From Hyperoplus lanceolatus (taxonomy: Eukaryota > Chordata > Actinopteri > Uranoscopiformes > Ammodytidae), in contig CM049417.1 in the NCBI GenBank assembly GCA_026929865.2, positions 17,402,501-17,466,500 of the forward strand: a stretch of DNA of 64,000 bases, given 5' to 3'. The translations under genes were made by a program, and so were the position numbers. Below the pieces are notes generated by a model that was not told the origin of the DNA, searched no databases, and worked only from the letters and a program-made list of their open reading frames with translations. Within the stretch, counting starts at the first letter, position 1, and every line of letters starts with the position of its first letter. This document shows positions 48,204 through 64,000 of the stretch, in pieces.

Positions 48204-50468
48204 ATGATTGGGCTCCACGACGCCTCGAGTTGCCTTACCCTCCTGGTCCTCCTGACGGGGGCTTCCTTCTTCCATACGTCCACCACCAACCCAATAACTG
48301 TCCCTGGAGATGTACCCATCCCACACAACGATACGCCTACTGGACTCATGACATCATCAGCAGGTGACGGGCAAAGGAAGGATGTGGGGAGACAATCAAT
48401 TAAGAAGGGAGAGCCAGAGGAAGAAGAAGAGGAGCTCTTTAAGGATGTGGATCCCAAAATGCTAGCGGCGGTTCTACTCGGGGCCCTGAATAGCACACAA
48501 GCAGAGAGAAGGCGTGAGAGAGAGGAGCGTGGTAGCATGGAGGAAGAGGGGGAGGAGGACGCGATGAAGGCTGAATTGGAGGAGGTTCGAGAAGCAGAGG
48601 CCTACAGACAAGTGAGAAGGACCATGGAGGGAGAGGACCGAGACAGAGACGGCCGACAGGAGCTGGAGCTGTTGATGGCCACACAGGGAAGAGATCGGGA
48701 AAGACAGGAGGAGGAGGAGAGGAAGAAAGCTCAAGAGGAAGAGGAGAAGATGACAGAGAAGGTGACCAGCCGTACCAGCAGCCAGACGGTCCAGGTCCAA
48801 CAAACCCCAGAGCAGCAGCCCCCCGCCAATCAAGACAGAAGAGGGGAGGACCAACAGCAAAGACCGAACAAACAAGACGGCATGGAGGAGGAGGAGGAGG
48901 AGCAGCTGAGCCCAGAGGAGCTGAGGAGCCTGGAGACCATGATGAAGGAGTTCCCTCGCCTGAACACAGCCACCAAGAGGGAGGGAGATTCAGAGGAGCA
49001 GCAACGGAGAGAGAGCAGGGGTTCAGCAAGCAGCTACAATGACATCATACCCACGGGCAAAGGAGGTGACCTCAAGAAGAAGTTGAAATGGCAAGAGGAG
49101 ACGCAGAAGGGCTGGAACATCCCGTTGTTTCGAGGAGGCAATTTCATGGATGACTTCGCGGTCGGTAGTAATAACGCCGGCAGTAACGCAGCAGCAGCAG
49201 CACAGTCCCAAGTTGTTCCAGCAAATGAGGAGGAAGATGAAGATGAGGAGGAAGAAGAAGAAGAAGTGTTGAGCCCGGAGCAGGAGGAGGCTCAGGCCAA
49301 AGCGGAGCAGGAGGAGATGAGGAGGCAGGCGGCCGAAGCCCAGAAGGCCAAGATGGAGGAGGAGAAGTTGGCCGACATTGCCTCGGACATGCTGCTGCGC
49401 TACATGGTGAAGCAGACCAGCGGCAACAAGAAGAAGTACGGCTCCTACAACAACAACAACGCGGCGGAGGACAAGAGGTCAGACGAGGAGCAGGAAGCAG
49501 CGATGTCGGACCAGGACGACATCGACCCCCAGACCATCGACAAGCTCATCGAGATCTCCAGCAAGCTCCACCTGCCCGCCGACGACGTGGTGGACATCAT
49601 CAACGACGTGGAGAAGAAGAAGAAGAAAGACGTGGCACCCGAAATGATGTCCCACTGGCAACAACAACAACAGCCTCTGACCCAACAGACGTCTCCCTCG
49701 TTCTCCTCCACCGCCAACAAAGGTTTCTCGCCATCGAGGGTGATTTCAACCAATCAAAACGGCTTCCCCGTCTCAAACGACAAACCCTCGGCGGCCACCG
49801 TCAACCTCCTCAAAACGTGGTTCCAGGAGAAATCCTCGCCGCCGCAGACGACCAGACCGCAGTTTGATCTCTGGAGCAAACCGGCCAAGCCTTTCCAAAG
49901 GGCCAATCCCAATCCTTGGCCAATCCGACCTCAGAAGCCTCTGTCAATGCAAAAGGACTTCTGGCTCAAGTCGCCCAAGTCTGTTTGGAGTGGCTACCCA
50001 TATAAATACCCATCCTACTACCAGAGGAAGCTCTATTACCCAGATTTCTATCCTAACACCAGACCCAATCCCCGTTACTACATCCACAAACCTGCTCTCG
50101 CCCTCAACAACTTCAACGACGCCAACGCTTTCCCTCCCAGGCGCCGGTACCACAGCTGGGTCCAACCCCGTCTTAGAAAGCCCCCTGTAGGCCGCCAGCA
50201 GAGCCCTTACTACCCCAGCTACCCCCTCCCACTCTACCCTGGGACATATCAACCGTACCACATCCCCAAATCACGTTCTCCCCCCCGACTACCTATGCCT
50301 ATGCCCCCTCAACGGAAGCAGTTTTATTACTCAGCAGGAGCAGCACCTGCACTGCAGAGAAATGATGGTTATTATGCTGGAAGGCAGCCAGACAGCAGCG
50401 GCAACAACCGTGACACTCTGGAGAAATACATACAGCGGATTCTCCAGAGCCCACGAAGGGTTGAATGA
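48204..50468 (+). CDS. vgf: VGF nerve growth factor inducible precursor, 754 aa
   Basis: A granin-like secretory precursor of neurons and endocrine cells, cut at basic sites into peptides. The whole coding sequence is in exon 2, as in mammals. The start is the first ATG after the leader. It has a signal peptide (hydrophobic LTLLVLLTGASFF, about 11-23), then a very acidic Glu/Arg/Gln-rich region without cysteine and many dibasic sites. Two segments identify VGF: LADIASDMLLRYMVKQ (about 389-404) and DIDPQTIDKLIEISSKLHLP with ADDVVDIINDVE (about 438-469). The end EKYIQRILQSPRR parallels the mammalian NYIEHVLLRRP. The protein is longer than human (615 aa). The extra length is mainly a Tyr/Pro-rich basic region (about 590-720), of which the RRRYHSW segment may correspond to the TLQP peptide region. 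It lies next to ap1s1 as in human. Confidence 0.93.
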   Translation: MIGLHDASSCLTLLVLLTGASFFHTSTTNPITVPGDVPIPHNDTPTGLMTSSAGDGQRKDVGRQSIKKGEPEEEEEELFKDVDPKMLAAVLLGALNSTQAERRREREERGSMEEEGEEDAMKAELEEVREAEAYRQVRRTMEGEDRDRDGRQELELLMATQGRDRERQEEEERKKAQEEEEKMTEKVTSRTSSQTVQVQQTPEQQPPANQDRRGEDQQQRPNKQDGMEEEEEEQLSPEELRSLETMMKEFPRLNTATKREGDSEEQQRRESRGSASSYNDIIPTGKGGDLKKKLKWQEETQKGWNIPLFRGGNFMDDFAVGSNNAGSNAAAAAQSQVVPANEEEDEDEEEEEEEVLSPEQEEAQAKAEQEEMRRQAAEAQKAKMEEEKLADIASDMLLRYMVKQTSGNKKKYGSYNNNNAAEDKRSDEEQEAAMSDQDDIDPQTIDKLIEISSKLHLPADDVVDIINDVEKKKKKDVAPEMMSHWQQQQQPLTQQTSPSFSSTANKGFSPSRVISTNQNGFPVSNDKPSAATVNLLKTWFQEKSSPPQTTRPQFDLWSKPAKPFQRANPNPWPIRPQKPLSMQKDFWLKSPKSVWSGYPYKYPSYYQRKLYYPDFYPNTRPNPRYYIHKPALALNNFNDANAFPPRRRYHSWVQPRLRKPPVGRQQSPYYPSYPLPLYPGTYQPYHIPKSRSPPRLPMPMPPQRKQFYYSAGAAPALQRNDGYYAGRQPDSSGNNRDTLEKYIQRILQSPRRVE

Positions 50469-51007
50469 AGTGGGGGGGATGAGAGGAGAGTAAGGGTACT
50501 GAGAAATGGAAAAGAGGAGAGATGAGCGGAAAAGAGGTTATTTCTATATTAGTTTGGTTTGCTGGTATTTTATTTTAATTTTTTTACATATGTAACATGT
50601 GTTTTTCTCAACGTTGAATTGGTTGTGATATGGACAAGGACACAACAGAGGAATTTTTCTCTTCTGGATGAAATTAAATTTTGGTAGGAAAAGAATGAAA
50701 AGATACGCATTGATACTCCTCCCACATGAAGCATGGGAAAGACAGGATGAACAAACTTTGATTTGATTTGAATGTGATCAGTTCGAAAGGAGGATGCAGC
50801 AAGGATTTTTTGGCCATGCTAAAACTTTTCATCCAAACTCCCGACATGACAACATTCTTCATTTGGGACATTTTTACAAATGCCAACAACGGAGGACACT
50901 CAAGAATGTTGTTAACTTTACCTTTAAAAATATTGGTCAGAGGAATCATAGGCAGTGAAGCTAAAAAGAACATTTGTGCCATTATCTTAGGTGGGGATGT
51001 TTGAGAA

Positions 51008-51013
51008 AATAAA
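51008..51013 (+). terminator. vgf: vgf poly(A) signal (AATAAA)
   Basis: AATAAA lies 540 bp after the stop codon, followed by TTCATAAACA. This is the first canonical signal downstream. Confidence 0.6.
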
Positions 51014-51029
51014 ATTCATAAACATAATC

Positions 51030-52070
<1,041 letters not shown>

Positions 52071-52071
52071 A

Positions 52072-53228
52072 CAGTTTTTTACGATTGCTAAACCACAGTG
52101 GGCACAACTGGAACGACAAGTGCAAAACTCTAACAACAGTATGCAGAGCAGCGGTTCATTCGGACCAAACTGTAGCTTGTTTTAGCTCGTTTTTCATTGC
52201 TTATACACAACCTTCAAAACTCTACACACCTATCTCATGGCTTAACTACAGACTGCACAACACTGTGGATTTCCAGCACTTTTTTCAAATGCTAACACAC
52301 TGCTGCCACAACTATAAACCACACATTCAAAACAGAATTAATCCCTTTCAAACACTGCGGATTGCAATTTCAACTCAAACACTAAGATGTCTTGTTTAGA
52401 CTTGTTAGTGAACATATATAAAGTATAAAGGGAAAGCTCGAAAATATATATTTTTTTGGAAATGGACCCAGGAAGACAGGTTGTTGGAGGTAGAAGAGTG
52501 GCAGTGAAAGTGTGGATGTGTGGAGGAAGACCTAGAAGACATAGAGCTGTAATGTCTGATAAAATACAGTAAGGGCTACACTGATAGACCCTGTTGTGAA
52601 TCATGGTCTCTCATTGAGAGAGGCAGGCTTGAGAGTGCAACCCAATCTGCAAAAATCTAAAGTTGCATCTGTAATACGAATTTTCCAGCAAACAAACAGC
52701 TTAGAGTTGCATCCTTACAGTAAATGACAACATTACAGGAATTGATTTCTGTATTACAATTTTAGAATATTTACACAGATAAATACTACATTTGGAAATG
52801 TTTTCAATAAAGTATACAAAATGTGTATCTATTGAAGCAAACTTCTGATTTTCATTTCTTTTTGTTTTCCTAAAAAAAATGGTATGTTATAAAATAAACA
52901 ATTTCATGTGAAAGAATTTCACCCTTTCATCAAAGAAAATATTATGATATTTGTGTGAAATAACTCATATTATTCAAACTGTAAAGATTAAAAGTTTGTA
53001 ATTTGTGTATTGGGGTTTGATGCTAGTGTTTATACTCTGAGCAGGTTCTGAGTGACAGTGTGTGTTATCTCAATGAGGCTGGTTCATAGTGTTTGCTGCA
53101 CTGAACCTGTTTTGCAGGTGAAGTGAACTGTTCAGCTCCAATGACTGTTGGTAGTGCAGACTGTAGTTAGAGTTTTGCACATTGAGCTACAGTTGTGCCC
53201 ACTGTGGTTTAGCGATCGAAAAAAACTG
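52072..53228 (+). mobile_element. Tc1/mariner-type element with transposase N-terminal relic
   Basis: The ends CAGTTTTTTACGATTGCTAA (52072 on) and the inverted counterpart at 53228 are flanked by TA (52070-52071, 53229-53230). The terminal repeats extend about 75-95 bp with few mismatches (aaccacagtgggcacaactg). Inside, an ATG at 52460 opens MDPGRQVVGGRRVAVKVWM..., then a TAA. In another frame LIDPVVNHGLSLREAGLRVQ (about 52578-52640) is the helix-turn-helix of Tc1-like transposases. The catalytic part is missing, so the element is an internal deletion derivative. Confidence 0.85.
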
Positions 53229-53230
53229 TA

Positions 53231-55230
<2,000 letters not shown>

Positions 55231-55683
55231 TTAAGTGAGTGCACATATTGAACATATTGCATGCTCATGCACACAAAACCAAAAGCTGTCTATGGTTCAA
55301 ACACATTCATGAGCATTCTCTAAAAAATCTCAGCAATAGCCCCAACCCTACAAACACCATATAATGTATGTATAGGCTTTGCACTGTCTTTGAAATTCTG
55401 CAACACACTTCTTACAAAACACAACTCACTGTTGTTTACACAAGATACATTGTTCAAAAAGGAAATCTCCTGCAATCATTGGAGAAACACACAGACGCAC
55501 ACACATGAAAAATAAAAATATAAAACTAATTGAATACCAATCAGTGTGAGCCTTGGCACTACAAACAGAGCTGTGAGCTCAGCTCCTTTGTGAGGCAGTA
55601 GAGAGAGCAACAGGAGGACGAGGACAAAGAAGGCTATAGACAGAGACACATACATAAGGGCCACTTTGGTGGACCACGTTATA

Positions 55684-56058
55684 CACTCAACAAAAATATA
55701 AACGCAACACTTTTGTTTTTGCTCCCATTTTTCATGAGATGGACTTAAAGATCTAAAATTCATTCCAGATACACAATTGTTTCATTTCAGGGTGGCCTTT
55801 TATTGTGGACAGTCTAAGGCACACCTGTGCACTAATCATGATGTCAGATCAGCATCTTGATGTGGCACACCTGTGAGGTGGGATGGATTATCTCAGCAAA
55901 GCAGAAGTGCTCACTATCACACATTTAGACAGATTTGTGAACAATGTTTGAGAGAAATGGTACAATTGTGTATCTGGAATGAATTTTAGATCTTTAAGTC
56001 CATCTCATGAAAAATGGGAGCGAAAACAAAAGTGTTGCGTTTATATTTTTGTTGAGTG
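55684..56058. mobile_element. Tc1/mariner MITE with long inverted repeats
   Basis: It begins CACTCAACAAAAATATAAAC and ends with its inverse, ...TTTTTGTTGAGTG, flanked by TA (55682-55683, 56059-56060). The inverted arms are about 100 bp (55684-55785 and 55960-56058) and nearly identical, so the copy is fairly young. It is 375 bp and noncoding; the reading frames in it are mirror images of each other. Confidence 0.92.
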
Positions 56059-56159
56059 TAGATCATGGCCTAACAACATAGGAGCCTGGTCTGAGAATCC
56101 AGCCCAACTGGATATCAGGCAATATTTTCGCAGTTGCTCCTCAAAGGATGACATTGCAT

Positions 56160-56300
56160 ATGATTGATTGATCGATTTTATTTGACCATTTGATATAAAA
56201 TATGAACAGCACTCTGTTTCATACATTAAAATACATAAATAGCCAGGGATAACACAAAAAAGCCTGAAGGTTTATTTCCATTGTGGTCCCTGTTGGGCAG
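56160..56300. repeat. fish LINE/SINE-type repeat fragment
   Basis: atagccagggataacac, then aaaaagcctgaaggtttatt and tccattgtggtccctgt, is a string I associate with a widespread teleost repeat 3' end. Exact family not resolved. Confidence 0.4.
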
Positions 56301-56831
56301 GAGAAGAGGGCACTAGCAGCAAATCACACATCAACATTCACAAAATGTACACAATTACATAAAAGTCACACACATAACAATGTTAAATGTCGATGAGGCG
56401 ATGTGGCCAGACGCAAACAGGAGGCGGTATCCAAAATGATTCATATCCAACCAACCCATTCCATACAACACTGTTTTTTACCATTGTTCCCTAATTTTAC
56501 TGTGAGTTCATAGAGACAAACTGAATTGCTTGTTGAACTGCAATCCTACCTATTCGTTGTGTTTTTTTTCTTTTTTTGTATGCATATGGTTTTGAATATA
56601 TGAAGGTATCTATGTATGTATACATATGTATACATTTGCATATAATAACAACGTTGATTTTTCTTGATGTGTGTTTGTGGGATGCAATGGCTCCCTCTAG
56701 CGGGCACTGAGAGTGTTGACAGCTAAACAATGGACTACCGCTTTGGACCATTAAGTGAAATGCACTCTTGATGCATAGTACACAGTGCATTTTAACAAGA
56801 TGTTAGCTGTTTCTTTCCACTTAAAAAGTCC

Positions 56832-56870
56832 CGTCCCTGGGTGGGCTCGAACCACTAACCTTTGGGTTAT
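56832..56870 (-). pseudogene. 3' half of a tRNA-Asn gene
   Basis: On the - strand, ataacccaaaggttagtggt followed by tcgagcccacccagggacg matches tRNA-Asn(GUU) from the anticodon loop to the discriminator, with two or three mismatches. A TTTTT terminator follows 5 bases later. The 5' half is missing. It lies just upstream of the rab1b promoter, in the opposite orientation. Confidence 0.72.
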
Positions 56871-56891
56871 CTTAAACAAAAAATGGAAGTG

Positions 56892-56945
56892 ACACGTCAC
56901 CTCACGTCACTACCGCAGCTGCGCAGCCGCGTAGCCATCTTGAGC
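56892..56945 (+). promoter_or_regulatory. rab1b: rab1b promoter: twin CACGTCA motifs and YY1 site
   Basis: CACGTCAC occurs twice (56893-56900, 56903-56910), 10 bp apart; on the other strand each reads GTGACGTG, containing the TGACGTG core bound by ATF6/XBP1/CREB3-type factors. GCCATCTTG (56934-56942) is a YY1 motif of the kind found at TATA-less starts. The 5' UTR then runs to 57199. Confidence 0.55.
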
Positions 56946-57199
56946 CTTCTAGCAAACAACGGACACAGTAAGGCAGAAAAAGGAATAAAATATAACCACC
57001 TAGCCCGAGAAAACAAGGACATTTCCGTTCAAATCAAGTGTGTCAAGGTCGAACACAGCGGAACGGACAGGGGGCAGTGACGGAGACGGTAATAAAACAT
57101 CTGAGTGACTCGGATATTCGGACCTAGCTTAGAAGTCATCTCTTCAGCCGGAGTAGGAAGGAAGAAGTCGAGCCGCCGACAGAAACACAGAGTCAAACC

Positions 57200-64000
<6,801 letters not shown>

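Noticed and set aside
48179-49211. Antisense frames of 100-196 aa opposite vgf
   Set aside because: They are shadows of the Glu-rich vgf codons, giving Leu/Ser/Pro-rich translations with no homology I recognise.
55979-56167. Frame starting MNFRSLSPSHEK seen twice in opposite directions
   Set aside because: It is produced by the mirror-image arms of the Tc1-type MITE.

Overview
The window is vertebrate nuclear DNA, almost certainly from a teleost fish. Split genes have GT-AG introns, (CA)n/(GT)n microsatellites are dense, and there are fish-type DNA transposons, SINE-like repeats and a BEL/Pao retrotransposon. The many copies of the octamer TAGGCCTA remind me of clupeiform genomes, but that is a weak guess.

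Four protein-coding genes can be assembled exon by exon, all on the + strand. They are serpine1 (plasminogen activator inhibitor 1; coding 25123-27758, 389 aa), ap1s1 (AP-1 sigma-1 subunit; 29699-38306, 158 aa), vgf (neurosecretory granin-like precursor; 48204-50468, 754 aa) and rab1b (ER-Golgi small GTPase; 57200-60535, 201 aa). serpine1-ap1s1-vgf is the gene order of human chromosome 7q22. rab1b is not a neighbour there in human, so a synteny break or fusion lies between vgf and rab1b. There is one intact tRNA-Ser(UGA) gene at 9841-9922, and two truncated 3' halves of tRNA genes (Thr-like, Asn-like).

Layout: 1-6742 is a decayed BEL/Pao element on the - strand. 6.7-23 kb is gene-poor, with several MITEs, a tRNA gene, a tRNA-derived SINE and a 2.1 kb hAT element. 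23-28.4 kb is serpine1, with a solo LTR in intron 1. 29.4-39.5 kb is ap1s1; its 6.3 kb intron 2 holds one hAT element and a pogo-like element with two further hAT elements nested inside. 39.5-45.3 kb is intergenic, with a TTAA-flanked MITE and a piggyBac-like element full of CA repeats. 45.3-51 kb is vgf, with a consensus CRE and TATA box. 51-56.8 kb is intergenic, with two Tc1/mariner-type elements. 56.9-60.5 kb is rab1b, followed by a long repeat-rich 3' flank.

The four proteins do not form one pathway. PAI-1 is a secreted protease inhibitor, VGF is a secretory-granule cargo, and AP-1 and Rab1b are vesicle-traffic machinery. I saw no bacterial, phage or CRISPR-type system. The least explained signals are regulatory or structural: transposon-borne CTCF-like and ERE-like motifs, UG-repeat splice acceptors, tRNA 3' halves, and the over-represented octamer.
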